The notes beneath the pieces are model-generated. The model did no database searches and was not told the DNA's origin. It was given only the letters and a program-made list of their open reading frames with translations. A program made the position numbers and the translations under genes. From Lyophyllum atratum (taxonomy: Eukaryota; Basidiomycota; Agaricomycetes; Agaricales; Lyophyllaceae), in assembly GCA_014905825.1 (NCBI GenBank), contig JACGCN010000008.1, forward strand, positions 434,001 through 498,000: 64,000 nucleotides of DNA. The letters are read 5' to 3'. This document shows, piece after piece, positions 1 through 11,843 of the stretch; the stretch's first letter is position 1; each line of letters begins with the position of its first letter.

Positions 1-259
1 CATCGAGAGCCTCGCGCAGATATATGGCCGGCTCCCCTGATGTGGTTGAGTGCACGGCACGGACGTATCCAACGGCCTCGCGGACAAGCCCTGCATTTTC
101 TGGCCGCGTGGCTTGGGCATACACGATGGCCTGGTTGGAGGTCATATTGGTGAAGGTTAGGGTCCCATGATTTGCGGCAGCAGCAGGATCCATCGAATCG
201 ATGTCGATCGTGACGAGCGTATGGAGCTGGGAGAGGAGGCTGTCATTGGAGTTGGACAT
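1..259 (-). CDS. Transaldolase-like protein, N-terminal part (runs off the window edge)
   Basis: An ATG at 259 on the minus strand opens a frame that stays open for 86 codons to the window edge. The N-terminus has the pattern I associate with a fungal transaldolase-family protein: a short helix (LLSQLHTLVTIDIDSMDP) followed by a strand ending in NMTSNQAIVYAQA, where the T/S-N-Q turn resembles the DATSNP-type motif at the start of the transaldolase barrel. If so, the enzyme would belong to the non-oxidative pentose phosphate branch or a related sugar-phosphate aldolase group in the cytosol. The catalytic lysine would lie outside the window, so the activity cannot be checked. No intron is needed in the visible part. 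Family assignment is by pattern only. Confidence 0.45.
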   Translation of the reverse strand, partial: MSNSNDSLLSQLHTLVTIDIDSMDPAAAANHGTLTFTNMTSNQAIVYAQATRPENAGLVREAVGYVRAVHSTTSGEPAIYLREALD

Positions 260-2898
260 GCTTGGGAAGTGGGACGAAAGCGCTCGAGAAGACCGTGGGG
301 GTATTTTATAAGGAACGAAAATGCGGCGATAAACGTGTAGGGAAGTGGTGTGTGCACAGCATCCCTGTGCATTCTGGGATACGCGTATTAAATCTTGTGA
401 CACAGCGTGTGGGGTCAGGCCGGTCAGGGACCATCTACGGCGTCCGGCCCGAGCTGCTTCGACGACTTCCTGTGAGGGCCAAGCTTGGACCAAGCCATAC
501 ATCAGAGGCAGCATTCGGTATCCGATGCTGCCACGACCGAGGCTACGCGCCAGAGAAAGGGAAAGGGGAAGAAGCGCGTCAAGCCTGAGGTGGATCGGGT
601 TCGGGGGGCACTGCCCAAGGTATGTTTTTATCTCCCCTTGACCGTTCGCCGGACGTTTTATTGATTGTATGCGGTTGTGTTATAGCCTCCTGTTTCTGAT
701 CCCCGCAAGGTTAAACGCGCTGCTACTTCTTCTTCTTCTCGTGCCACCGCTCCTTCTGTATGAAAATTACGCCTCGAATTCAGATCGTGAGAAGAGACGC
801 GTGAACTGAGGCAGCATAACAAGGAGGCTGAAGTACGAGAAAAAAACCATCTAAGCGTGCTCTGAGAGCAGAGCCTGCTTTCAGAGCATACTTAGATGAG
901 ATTAGTCCCGTAGACGCCTGCAGTGTTTCCAACACCCGTTGAATCGTGCTGTCGTGTATTGATTAAGGATTATTGGTTGTGTGCCGCGCGCACACCTTGA
1001 CGGACAGCGCAAACTTTGAGCTAAGATACTTGGGGAGGGCTCGCACCTGGGTTATCAGGATCTGCGCGAAATTGAGGCTGGGCAAGTCATGGGCTCTTGG
1101 GTGAACTAAGTCGCCTATCTGCCCCTTTCGCGTGGAGAGGTGGAAAAAAACCGTAGCCGCGGTGTTTTCGTGAAATTGCGTCCTCTTGGCTCTCCTCAGC
1201 GCTATTCGAAGGGAACGCAGAGAGTGGCACGGGGAAAAGACGATAGTCAGACGTCAAGGGATTGGGGTGTTGCATGCTCAGATCATCGAACGAAGGCTGT
1301 ATATATTATATTCAACAAGTCATAAGTTACAGTGCGTGCTCGGTGCTCAGGTCGAACATCCACGAGATAGGTAGAATCAAGATTGATTAGATCAGGGTAC
1401 TATGCCACTGCATGCCTGAGATGAACAGACAGGTCGCAGATACACGTGAAGGAGCGAAGATGGTAAATATAGAACATGCCAAGAGGCATCCTCGATGCCA
1501 GATGGAGATTCATCAGAGGGAGGTCGAGGAGTGAGGTAAGGAAGGCCCTCGGACAGTTGTGTGGATGTCGCTGAGTTATATCATTGGTGTCAGAGGTGTC
1601 ATACACTGGCGTATAGGGAAAGGACCACCCTGCGCGACGCTTGGCGTGATATCCTTCGGTCATTCGAGGGTCGCCGATCGACTGCGACGCTTGTCGGGTG
1701 GTGTCATGGAGTCTACATGTAAGATCATTTTTGAATGGATAGTTCTCGGCCAGGGAGACATAGTAAGGCAGCCAGTCGCCGCAGAAACTAGGAGGGAATC
1801 AAACGACAGATCTCTTTGCGTAATCGAGCTCAAAACCAGGTGTAAGAGAATTGCCGCACAGTCCACCCAATCACCAGAACTGTCCCTCCTCTGACCCTAA
1901 ATGAAGTGGCTGTAGTGGGAGACGCACAAGCGTGCGGAGAGTAACATAGGCTATTAGTCATTCCCCTGAAGGTTTTAGGGGACAAGTGGGTCGCGTGTGT
2001 TTCGGATATCGATATCGATATCTCGACTACCATGAGATAGGACGCTTGCCTTTCAGGTCCGTGGTTTTTGGCTCACCGAAGGATTTAGAGTTTGCCCGCC
2101 CTCCTGCCTTTCTGAAAACCCCGCTGCTAACATTTTCATGGTAGCACAAGAATGCCAAGAGTATGTGAAAGCAACATTTCCGCATTACAGCAGGGCTGGG
2201 GCTGTCTGAATCATCAGTAACGTATACGTACTTTTGTCATGAATCTGATACTTAGCCACCCGCCGCGGCGTATTGCAGGATCTGACACTGGCTCTATGCT
2301 GAGACTCCCAATTACTTAGCACTGATATTGTCCTGTCGCAACCGCGTAGATCCGAATGTCATGCCAGGACGAAGGAGTTGTGCACAACGCTGTCTTGGCG
2401 AGCTGTGTGCATGATGAAGAGGTTGAGACGAATATCGAATAGCAAGGTCAAAAAAAATTGAACCAAATCCCTCTACTCCGTAATGGAAGCAGATGACTGC
2501 AGATGAGCGCCGGCCACTTACCTCCACTTACCTACCTTAAGCGGAAACTCCGGCTTTCTTCGGGCATGCTTCGGCCATTTGTAATATACAAACATGATCG
2601 AGAACAACGTCGGCTACCCTAATTGAGTTGCTCCTCGGCAAAGTAGGTCACCACCATTCATTTGACTTGGTTTGACAGGTCAAGGCAAATCTCTTCAAAT
2701 CTCTTCCGTAGAGGCAGCTGTCGCGCGACCTCCGTGGCTCGAAGTAAATTATCACTCCACCACTGCTTCCGACCTCACTTTCCGAATTGCTGCAAGGCGT
2801 TCAGACCTAATACGCTCAGGTATGGCTGCAAAGGTTAAAAGGCGTTCAGATGATGCCTTACTTCTCCTCACCGCCATTCCTTCATTCTCTTCTTCGCC
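260..2898. other. Intergenic, no supported gene
   Basis: About 2.6 kb with only short, unrelated open frames, none with recognisable protein features or a plausible splice chain. It holds a CTT microsatellite near 726-740, an imperfect hairpin at 848-898, and a short GATATC run near 2006-2023. The first few hundred bases should contain the promoter of the minus-strand gene at the edge, and the last part the promoter of the hydrolase gene that follows. Confidence 0.5.
848..898. repeat. Imperfect 18-bp-arm inverted repeat (hairpin)
   Basis: The left arm starts CATCTAAG and ends GCTCTGA; the right arm is its reverse complement with two mismatches, around a loop of about 15 bases. It sits in intergenic DNA. 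It could be a small MITE remnant or a chance palindrome. No duplication flanks were recognised. Confidence 0.5.
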
Positions 2899-5176
2899 AT
2901 GCGTCTGCATAATCTCCTTAATCTTCTCTCGTACTATCTAGCCTGCGTTGCTGTAGCCGGAGTGCCACAGGTACTATCTCAAGAAGCCGGCGCAAACATC
3001 ACCACCATAATCGACGCGGATACCGAAGCTTTCATTAACCGGGTTCTTTCTGAATGGAACTCACCTGGGGGTGTCGCAGTTGCATTCGTGAAGAAAGACG
3101 ACAATGGTACCTGGACCAATATCGAAACCAGAGGCTTTGGTACCGCAACCGCCAGCGGGACAAACGTCACCGAGAATACCATGTTTAACATCGGATCCAA
3201 TTCCAAGGTAGAACTTTTGTTCGATTTGTGGTTCATGAGATTTTATACCTCTTCCCGCAGTTGTTCACAGTTCTTGCTACCAGCCTGTTGATCAATAACG
3301 AGACACTTTCTCCGCGATTGAATTGGGACTCCAAAATCAAGGACATCATCATGCAGTTCAATTTGACTGATCCAGTTGCCACCGCAGAAGCGACGCCGCT
3401 TGACCTCATGACCCATCGCTCAGGCTATCCTCTCCATGACTTCAGCTATCGTTATTCCGATGATGTTCCCATGGTCGTAAGTCTCTATCTGTTCTGGAAC
3501 TTATGAGCAAGTGCTAACCACTCCCGTAGATATACAAAATGCAATTCTTGCGCCAATCGGCAGAGTTCCGCGATATCTGGCAGTACAATAATAACATGTA
3601 CACCACCCTGTCCTACCTGCCTCCTCTGATGCTCCCCTCGAAAAAGCCTTTCGCACGATATGTGAAAGAGTTCATCCTTGACCCGCTCGGCATGAACCAA
3701 ACAACCTATGATTATAACTTGGCGAACTCGAACGGACAGCGCGCTGACGGTATGGCCAGAGAAGGTCTGGATGTTTACACTGATCCCTTCGCTGGCACTC
3801 CCCGGGCTGCGCAATATTGGACAGCCAAGACTGGGGGCGAGGATGGTAGCGGTACGTCTTGTTTTGACTCTGAATTTACCGACAAATTCATGAGGTATGT
3901 GTAGTGCTCGCTGGTGCTGGAGGGGTTATCACTTGCGCCGTCGACGTGGTGAGTTACAGTGTGAAATCAACACGCAATCTCGTTTAATTGGGTGAAATAG
4001 GCGAAATGGCTTCAAATGCTTCTTCTTGATGGCGTAAATGCCGCGACCAACGAGACAGTCATTCCTCCTGGTGTCTTGAGAAAAATTACAACTGCGATCA
4101 GCATTCAAACTGGCGCACCGTAAGTCATCCTACAGCGTCATTGATTGTCTCTGTTCATGTCTTTGCAGTGAATGGCCCGAGGTCTCCTTGTACGCATACG
4201 GTGCCGCCCAGCTGCAGATTACATATAGGGGCCATTGTACGTTCATTGGGTTGGTTTGACTTCGCTTTGCTCACGGAGATATCCTCCCAGTGATTATCGA
4301 GCACGGTGGTTTTATTCGGGGTGCATGCCTACCATAAATTTTCTTTGCTTAATCTTTCTTACGCCTATCCAGGGTTTAACACGCAGATCAGCCGCCTCCC
4401 GTATGATAATTTCGGTGTCTCCGTGCTTACCAACGACAATGAATACGGCAAAGTCATTGGCGAAATCATCAAGAACTACATCATCGACAAGGCTCTCGGA
4501 CTTGAACCCATCGACTGGAATTCCAGGTTCGTTCTTTCGTATACGCATTTTGATCAATTCTCTGACTGTCTGGTGATAGGTACAAGGCTCAGAAGTCAAT
4601 CCCTCCACCCCTTGCTACACTGCGCCCAATTAATACGACCCTTCCCTCCACCAACTTCACAAACCTGGCTGGCACTTACAAGAATGATGGATACGGCAAA
4701 ATTGAACTCTGTCTCCTGGCGCCCGAAAATCCTGCGCCATCTAATTCATGCAGGGACCTAGCCGCCAATATCACCACAATACTCCCAGGCGCACTGAGGC
4801 CCGGCATTCCGACGCTCATTGGACAAGTCAACAGCCCATGGTTCTCGCACATCGTCATTGAGCATTTTAATGCTGATCTATTCAATGTCAGCTTGTTCAT
4901 CAGCACGGTACGTATCCTCTCCTTGCCGAATGAGCATCGCACTCACTTCTGATGCACCAGCCGACTAACGACACTTCGGAGCCGTACTGGACCTACAATG
5001 ATAAGCGCAAGAGCGATAACGGTATGATCGGGGAACTCGACATCGAGGGTGAAAATGTTGCCTTTGGGCTTGCAGGCTTCTGGGCCGGTCTTTGGGATGG
5101 TGCAGCAGCTGGTGTTCCCAAGCCGACTGGGGAGACTGTTCGCGAACGCGCCGAGGTGTATTTCGAAAAGGTTTAA
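2899..5176 (+). CDS. Secreted beta-lactamase-related serine hydrolase
   Basis: Ten exons splice in frame to 601 residues: 2899-3207, 3261-3476, 3530-3851, 3905-3948, 4001-4119, 4169-4236, 4291-4320, 4373-4526, 4580-4907, 4961-5176; all introns are GT-AG and 49-54 nt. Residues 1-28 look like a signal peptide. The fold markers of the class C beta-lactamase/D-Ala-D-Ala peptidase family follow: the nucleophile box S-N-S-K at about residues 100-103 (FNIGSNSK), a Y-N-N segment (WQYNNNMY) at the place of the Y-x-N box, and an H-G-G turn (IIEHGG) in place of K-T-G. A C-terminal domain of about 200 residues follows the hydrolase core, as in other fungal members. Many N-x-S/T sequons fit secretion. Substrate is unknown; fungal relatives include esterase-like and lactam-opening enzymes. 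Confidence 0.85.
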
Positions 5177-7089
5177 GTCATTCGAAGTGCCAGCAAACAA
5201 TTAATAGGAACCAGATGTTAGACGTTGTACCAGTCTCATAGAATGCAATTAATGTATTAGAAATGGAATATGACCAGAGATATGTTAGAGCATAGAAGTA
5301 CGAAATACCCTCTGAGTACGCTATCGACGCACACATAACAGTGGGTGTTCGCTTTCGGGCCCGCTAGAAGTTATCTTCCATTCTTATAGGAGGCATCCGT
5401 TGCAGAAGTCACCAAGCAAGGTCGGGAGACCGTATCGGTTAGAATCGATCATCTCAATTTTACCATATGGGTCCGTGCTGTGCGTCTGTGGATCCATCAA
5501 TATAATCATCAACACCGCAAGCACCTTTCCCAGACCCCGTTGTAGAATCAGGCACTGCTAGAGCTCTTGTCCCGATTCTAAGGACGAAACGAGCCTCATG
5601 TCATTTGACAGCCACGCCATGACATCTGCGCCACACTTGGTTCAAGCAGTCGCAGAATGTGGTAGGAATGAGCCAGATTCACATAAAAGGTACCATGAAG
5701 GCCGCTACTGGATTAGGTATCGATTTATATCGCCTGAGGAAGGTTAGAAGGGGGACAGCATCTTCGCTGTGGCAAAGGGTTAGGGTGTGCACACGTGTGA
5801 TGGGACGGAGACATCACAACGCATATTCAGAGATCGTATAATTTCCCCGGTACCCTTGGAGGCCGTCCAAAGACCCTAAAATCGCAAACCTGACTCAGGA
5901 AACCCTAGATCGATAGAACACCCTGTAGCAGAGCCTCATTCTCCGACTGCTGATGGCCAAAGCGACGATCCAACCTGACGTGCTGACGCGGCCCCACGAT
6001 GCAGCCGCGCGGTCGGTCGGAGAATAGAATGCAAATCACAAGACCAGCACTACCCTTCTTCTGCCTTCTGTGTGGCACGCTCCAATGTCCTTAAAACCAG
6101 CAAGCACTCGCTTGACGAATGTCCCCATAGGTCTTCCCCCCACTTCTCCCTCAGCCAGACTTGCATCGCGCTTCACCCACTCTGCGTGTCACCATGCTCT
6201 GGCTGACAGTGTGGCTGGGATGGCCTTGATCTGCTTTTGTTGCCTGTGCTGCATGTCTTTGGAATCGGCTGTCTGCTTTTGTCGTTTGCGCTTCATGTTC
6301 CTGGGGAAAGGAGGGGTCTTGTCCTCTTGGTGCTCCCTTGTCGTGGGCCCCGGGTTTACGATTGCGCGAGAACGGCGATGACGAGCCCTGTGCGTCGACG
6401 TTGATGCTCGCGCAATCCAACTAAAGCACGTTAAACCTGTTTGTTTGGGTTCGTTGTACACACCAATGTTCCTGGGGGAAGAAGGGTCTGTCCTTTTGGT
6501 GCTCCCTTGTCCTGGCTCCTGGGCTCATAATCGCGTGAGACAATTCCCATCAGCAACGCGAACGTTATTCTCCCGCAGCCAACGAAAAACACATAGAATC
6601 ATGTCCTGCTCGCCTCTGTTGTTCGTCCGCCAATGTTCCCGGGGAAAGGGGGGCTTTGGCCCTCCTCGTGCTCCCTTGCCGTTGGGCCCCGGGCTTAAGA
6701 CGCGCAAGGATGCACGGGTGGACTTGATCTATCCGTGTTAGCCTTGCGTGGTCGAACCAAATGCACGTTAAGATCTTTTGCCTATTTCATGGGTTTTCTG
6801 AGTCATTCTATCTGGACAATCGTTAGTTGTCGTCTTTCTGATACTTAGAATTGAATCGATGGACATACATTAGAGCAGGAATATTCGTCAATTTGACAGG
6901 AGAAAAGGAGAAACTGGCCTGGGACTGGAGATCGGTCCTTGTTGCGTTTGAACATGTCGTTCGTGCGCGTATTTTGTATTCCTAGACAGCCAATTGCAAG
7001 GGCTGGGAGTCGGAAAGAGCAATATTGCGAGAAAGCTGTTTGAATTTATTGAGCCTTGAACATACACAAATCATCCTGCCACCCAGGCG
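5177..7089. other. Intergenic with a three-unit repeat
   Basis: No supported gene. Both flanking genes converge here, so the ends should hold their 3' UTRs. The middle carries the repeat block at about 6297-6760. The rest shows only short frames without family features. Confidence 0.5.
6297..6760. repeat. Three diverged tandem-like units of about 168 bp
   Basis: The anchor TGTTCCYGGGG occurs at 6297, 6467 and 6634 (spacings 170 and 167). Each anchor is followed by GTGCTCCCTTG and a GGGCYYGGG stretch, and each unit ends with a related CACGTTAA or ACACATAG segment. The copies are clearly related but have drifted. They do not encode a continuous protein. Confidence 0.6.
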
Positions 7090-8148
7090 CTATGTAGTGT
7101 CCATCGCGTCCCCGCCGACAAACGTCATCTCCTCGCTGACGATAAGATCGCGCACATTCTCGGATTTCCACGCCGTGGTGCCCCGGCGGAAACCGTAACT
7201 GCGCTCCTTCTGCACGCGCATGTTGGGCGTCTCGACGTTTCGGAGCATCTCGGTGTGCGCGGCGGTGATGATGCAGGCATCGATGTTGGACCCTGAGCCG
7301 AGATCGTTGAAGATACCTGCGGAGATGGCCGCTTTTACGAGGTTGAGAGCTTCTTCACGCTGGGCGACAGTGGATGGAAGGATCAGGCGTGCGAGAGAGT
7401 AGAAAAGTGGAGACCTGACAGACCTCCATGTTTGCCCGCCAGCCGCTCTCAAAGACCGCCATGGCTGCCAAGCTGCCGGAGCCCATCGTCACGTAGGGAA
7501 GTTTGTCAGTTGAACCGTGCGGGTGGATCGTGAAGAGGTGGGGGCCTGTGGCGTCTACTCCGCCCAGGACCAATGCCGCACCAATGTGACCCTGATGTCT
7601 ATTCGAATATTGGAATTCTACGTTATTTGGGCATCATGATAGAGGAACGGTGATACGCACCTGAAGAGCATCTGCTTCAGCATCGTCATCGCCGTCACTA
7701 CGCGCGGTTTCCGACCTGTCGAGAGAGCGTGCAACTCCATGTTCGAGGATATCAGAGCAGTAGTGAATTCGGTATCTGCGGCGGTTCCAGCACCGCAGCA
7801 GCGAATAGACTCGGTAATGTAGTGGATCTGGGAAGGAGGTCATCGAAGAGATTCAAGGGTGATTGGGGTGAACACGCGTCCAAGTGTACCTTCTCGCAAT
7901 TCTTATCCGCCACGATGGGTCCTTCCGTTGCTCGCGTGTCGGCGCCTAGGACGATGCCGTCTTTGAAGAGGCATCCGACGATCGTGGTCCCCGTGCTGGT
8001 GGCTTTGGGAAGGGGAAGACCTTTCTCCGTCATGAAATTATTCCTTTACAGGGCATCATGCGTCAGTTTCGTGCACAGGAAAAGGTAAATAGGCATACCG
8101 GAGTTCATTAGAGAAGTCAAAGCCGGTTGAGGAATATGGAGAGGCCAT
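7090..8148 (-). CDS. PUP1: 20S proteasome subunit beta-2 (Pup1/PSMB7 type)
   Basis: Five exons on the minus strand (8148-8099, 8043-7890, 7827-7661, 7598-7424, 7359-7090) join in frame to 271 residues. This is the trypsin-like catalytic beta subunit of the 20S core. A short propeptide ends KATSTG, and the mature enzyme would start at the following Thr (TTIVG). Counting from that Thr1, the active-site partners are present: Asp17 in GADTR and Lys33 in DKNCEK. The middle holds the [12 protein letters not shown] segment and the [11 protein letters not shown] strand typical of beta-2, and the long C-terminal tail that in this subunit wraps around beta-3 is also present. The gene is divergent from the aldehyde dehydrogenase gene, with about 138 bp between start codons. 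Confidence 0.93.
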
Positions 8149-8286
8149 GGTATTGCGCGGGCAGTGGTACTAGCAGTAGTAGTACTAGTAGTAGTCGAGG
8201 TCAACGATTGCTGGTGCACACGCGTCGCCACGTGATGAGGCAAAGATAAGATTAGATCAGTCTTGACTTCAACCCAAACCACCATC
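8149..8286. promoter_or_regulatory. Shared promoter region between beta-2 and aldehyde dehydrogenase genes
   Basis: The two start codons face away from each other across 138 bp. The stretch contains an AGT-type microsatellite (about 8170-8194), a CACGTG E-box near 8228 and a GAGGCAAAG close to 8237 that shares the GGCAAA core of the yeast proteasome element. No TATA box stands out. Function is inferred from position only. Confidence 0.4.
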
Positions 8287-10548
8287 ATGCCTGAAATCCA
8301 GACAACGATAATACCACACAGCCAGCAACCATACGTCTCGCGCGAATACCCGTCTGTACTAGAGCTCGATACGGCAATCCGCAACGCCGCTGAGAAGCAG
8401 AAGGCATGGGCAGCTGTACCACTCAAAGAACGTATCGCGATTGGACGCAAGTTCATCGTAAGTCTGCCCATTTGCAAGATCCCGCAAAGAAATCTGATAT
8501 GTCGCGCTGCAAAGGACGAGTTTAAGAGCATGTCGAACGAGATACCACTCGAGCTGACGTTACAGATGGGGCGGTGAGTTTATTCTATATTGATTAGTTG
8601 AGACTATGATTGATGTTAAATGTCGATCTACCCGCAGGCCCGTTTCACAAGGTCTGGGCGAGATCCGTGGGTTTGTAGAACGGGCGGAATACATGCTATC
8701 AATTGCAGAAGAATCCCTTGCGGACGTACCCCTGACGGACACGGACAAGCCTGGGTTCAAGCGATTTATCAAGCGTCTGCCATTGGGTGTCGTCCTTGTT
8801 ATCGCCCCATGGAAGTACGTCCACATCCATCCGAGTCTTACTTGATTTTTTTAACCATGGGATGGATAGCTTCCCTTACCTTGTATCGATCAACGCCGTC
8901 CTCCCTGCCATAATCGCAGGTAACGCTGTGCTACTCAAGCCGTCCCCGCAGACGCCAGTCACTGCGGAGAGATTCTCCGTTGCTCTCATACGCGCGGGTG
9001 TCCCCAAGGAAGTCATACAGGTTGTGCATCTGTCGCCAGCCCTGACGGCCCATGTGGTACAGCACCCACGCGTTGACTTCGTCTCCTTCACAGGAAGTGT
9101 TGTTGGTGGGAGGGCAGTAGCGGGGGCTGCTGCCACTGCACCCGGTTTCACTGGTGTGGCGTTGGAGGTGAGTGGTTGAGCATGAGATTTGATGTGAAAT
9201 GGGCTGAAGACGAATATGCTCCTTATCTGTAGCTTGGAGGCAAGGATCCTGCATATGTGAGGGAAGATGCGGATCTGAATTACACAGTCGGTGAACTCGT
9301 TGATGGTGCGATATACTCCTTCATGAGTAGCCATTTTTCCGCTCACACACCTTCGGTCCTCCAGGTGCTTTCTTCAATTCTGGCCAAAGCTGCTGCGCCA
9401 TCGAGGTGCGTGGCTATTTTTCTATATCAGAAAGACCGGCTCTACTAATGATTACACTCGCAGCGCATCTATGTCCATGATTCGCTGTATGATGAATTTG
9501 TGAAACGTTTTGTGGATATCACCAAGGTACATCCTACTCCCTGCTCACTTTTATTCGCATGCCTCATACGTCTCTATGACGTAGACGTATAAACTTGGGG
9601 ATCCAACCAAGCCGGAAACGAATCTTGGCCCCGTAGTGAGCCTTGCGAGCGCTGAGAGAATCAGAAAACAGGTTTCGGATGCTGGTCAGTCACCCTCCAT
9701 CTTCTTCGTTTTCTCCTTATTCATACAAATTGTGGCACGACGTAGTCGCGGCAGGTGCCAAGGCGCTTATACCAGAGGAACTATTTCCCGTCGCACAGCC
9801 GTATGCTCTTCCTTCTATCTGAGCTATCAAAGCTAAACCTTGTGTTGCACAGGGGGACCACGTACGTTGCGCCGCAGGTACTGGTTGACGTGAATGATTG
9901 TAAGTAATCCAATGTTCGATGCCTTGGAATAATATGCTAACTATCGAGGACATGCAGCTATGGACATCATGAAGGTCAGACTGCTATTGCCAAGCGTTCA
10001 TTGAGGGTATTTGCTGATAATGAAAATCTAAATAAAGGAGGAGACATTTGGCCCTGTTATCGGCATCCAGAAGGTCGTTTCGCCTTCTGCGGCCATGTTT
10101 ATCTGAACTTACAATGCTGCGGTTCCTAGGTGTCCTCAGACGCAGAAGCGCTGGCCTTGATGAACGATTCTCCGTATGGGCTTACGGCGAGCGTGTGGAC
10201 GAATGTAGAGAAGAATCCTGCCTCAGAAGAGGCGTTCCTGCGTTTCGTGGACGAACTGGAGACCGGGACGGTGTTCTTGAATCGGTGGGTGCTCTTTTAG
10301 CTTTTTGTTTTAAAGCATTACCTCTTGCACGGGACTAACGAGGAGTGCTGCCCAGATGTGATTACCTTGACCCGGCACTGGCGTGGACAGGTGTGAAGAA
10401 CAGTGGAAGGGGGGTCAGTCTGAGCAAGTTCGGTTAGTCATTAAAAATTATAAGGATAAGAGTCGGGCTCACGGCTTTTTTCTTGAATAAAGGGTACGAT
10501 CAACTCACTAGGGCAAAGTCGGTGCATATGAAGGTTAAGACTTCGTAG
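8287..10548 (+). CDS. Aldehyde dehydrogenase family protein
   Basis: Fifteen exons keep frame and give 474 residues; exon ends include 8457, 8515-8573, 8638-8814, 8870-9167, 9233-9305, 9365-9405, 9464-9526, 9585-9684, 9746-9800, 9853-9899, 9958-9974, 10038-10073, 10130-10284, 10356-10432 and 10493-10548. NAD(P)-dependent aldehyde oxidation is indicated by the full motif set: APW(N)FP with INAVLPAIIAGNAVLLKPS, the Rossmann turn FTGS, the general-base Glu in LELGGKDPAYV (formed across an intron), the catalytic Cys in FNSGQSCCAIE, and the C-terminal EETFGPV and SPYGL boxes. One exon is only 17 nt. An in-frame ATG at 8263 would add eight residues; I prefer 8287. The substrate is not evident. No targeting peptide is obvious, so a cytosolic enzyme is likely. 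Confidence 0.92.
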
Positions 10549-10663
10549 AACGGGACCTGTGACATTAGGCAGCGTTAATTCGAACGAACCGCAAGTCTTT
10601 CTTGACAATATTAACAGGGGAATATTATATCATGTATAGAGCAGTGACTATGTATACCATCCC

Positions 10664-11835
10664 TCAATCCTTCACGCGTCCAAACTTGATGCGCTCCAGC
10701 TTGCCATGTATGATCTCCTCATCACTCAGATGCTCTAGGCGGACCAATTCACGACGCACGTAACCTACGATGTCGAGCATGAGCTTTGGGTACTCGAGAT
10801 AGAGATCTGCCTCCTCCGGTGGAAAGTCGTGTACGCCCGAGCCGTCGTCCCGTGACTCTTCGGCGGAGAGGTCGATTTTCGCGACGTTGACCACTTCGCC
10901 ACCGACGAGATTGACAGAACGGCGGAATGTTTTCAGGGGTGCTGGCGGTGTTGAGGAAGAATCGGTAGGGGAAGTGGAGGGCGTGGGTTCGGGATATGCG
11001 ATGCCTTGTGCGCCCCGTGCGCCGAGGAGGTTACGCCAGACAGCGCCGGCCATCTCCATGTCGCCTTTGACAAGACCCAAGTCGAATGCGAGTCCCATTC
11101 CCGCCCATTGCTCCTTGAATATCTTCATCTGGCGCGTCACTAGGCGATCGGGGGCCCTATTACGTATCGTTGGCTTTTTGCTCTTGGGGTCGGAGGGCGA
11201 CGACGCGTTCGGATTTACGTAAAATGGCGAGAGGAAGGTATAGGGCTTTGCAGGAGTCGCGGGTGGTTGTAATACGGCGCGAATGCGGTCTTCTACGTCG
11301 ATGAAGAAGTGGTCTATCAAGGCTTGCGTGTAATATTTGCCGTCAGGCAGACCGCGAAGGCGCACGGTGAGCATCCATATGTGGAGGTTGGTCACAGTGA
11401 ACCAGGACTGGAAGGTCGGAGGGAGGTGGCATGCTGGACCGACAGTAAGAAGCGCTATGGGTTGTAAGGACACGGAGACGTACCTTGTTGCCAGAAGAGA
11501 CGGTCGTCATCGGGTTTAACGGCGCAGACGTGTTCGTACAGAACCAATCCGCGTCTGCCCGCAAGCTGCTTAGGGCTGCCGTATCCGAAAGCTTTGGTGA
11601 TGCCCAAAAAGAAGTTCATCGCGGTGGGTGAGCCCTCGACTTTGCTAGTCAGCCAGCTCTTTTCCTGCGCCAAAGGTTGCGCTTTTGGTGCTGATTTTTG
11701 AGGGACATTGGTGGAGAGATAGCGTGCGGGGAGGCGCAGAGGCAGGCGGTGTTGGCGTAGCTGGCGTAGGACCAGCGAGCGGGCGACCATCCTCGTAGCA
11801 GTGCAAAACACGGCGTGACGTTGTGACCGTGACAT
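10664..11835 (-). CDS. CBP3: Ubiquinol-cytochrome c reductase chaperone Cbp3 (UQCC1 family)
   Basis: Two exons (11835-11484 and 11433-10664) with one 50-nt intron encode 373 residues. The N-terminus is Arg-rich with few acids, as expected of a mitochondrial presequence; an in-frame ATG 15 codons in is an alternative start. The Cbp3 core follows: helices with LYEHVCA, a Trp-rich segment LPPTFQSWFTVTNLHIWML, VRLR, and the ALIDHFFIDVEDRIR helix near the middle. In yeast Cbp3 binds the mitoribosome exit with Cbp6 and guides new cytochrome b into complex III. The C-terminal third is longer and lower in complexity than in yeast. Its start codon overlaps the upstream area of the divergent gene that follows, so the two share a very short promoter. 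Confidence 0.85.
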
Positions 11836-11843
11836 GGCCTCTC

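Noticed and set aside
1400..1894. Overlapping frames at 1400-1663 (-) and 1559-1894 (+)
   Set aside because: No conserved motifs, no supporting splice sites, and mutual overlap on opposite strands.
8037..8105. Apparent one-base misfit at the first intron of the proteasome beta-2 gene
   Set aside because: On re-reading in all frames the first exon ends in CTC CG and joins in phase to G AAT AAT TTC; there is no anomaly.
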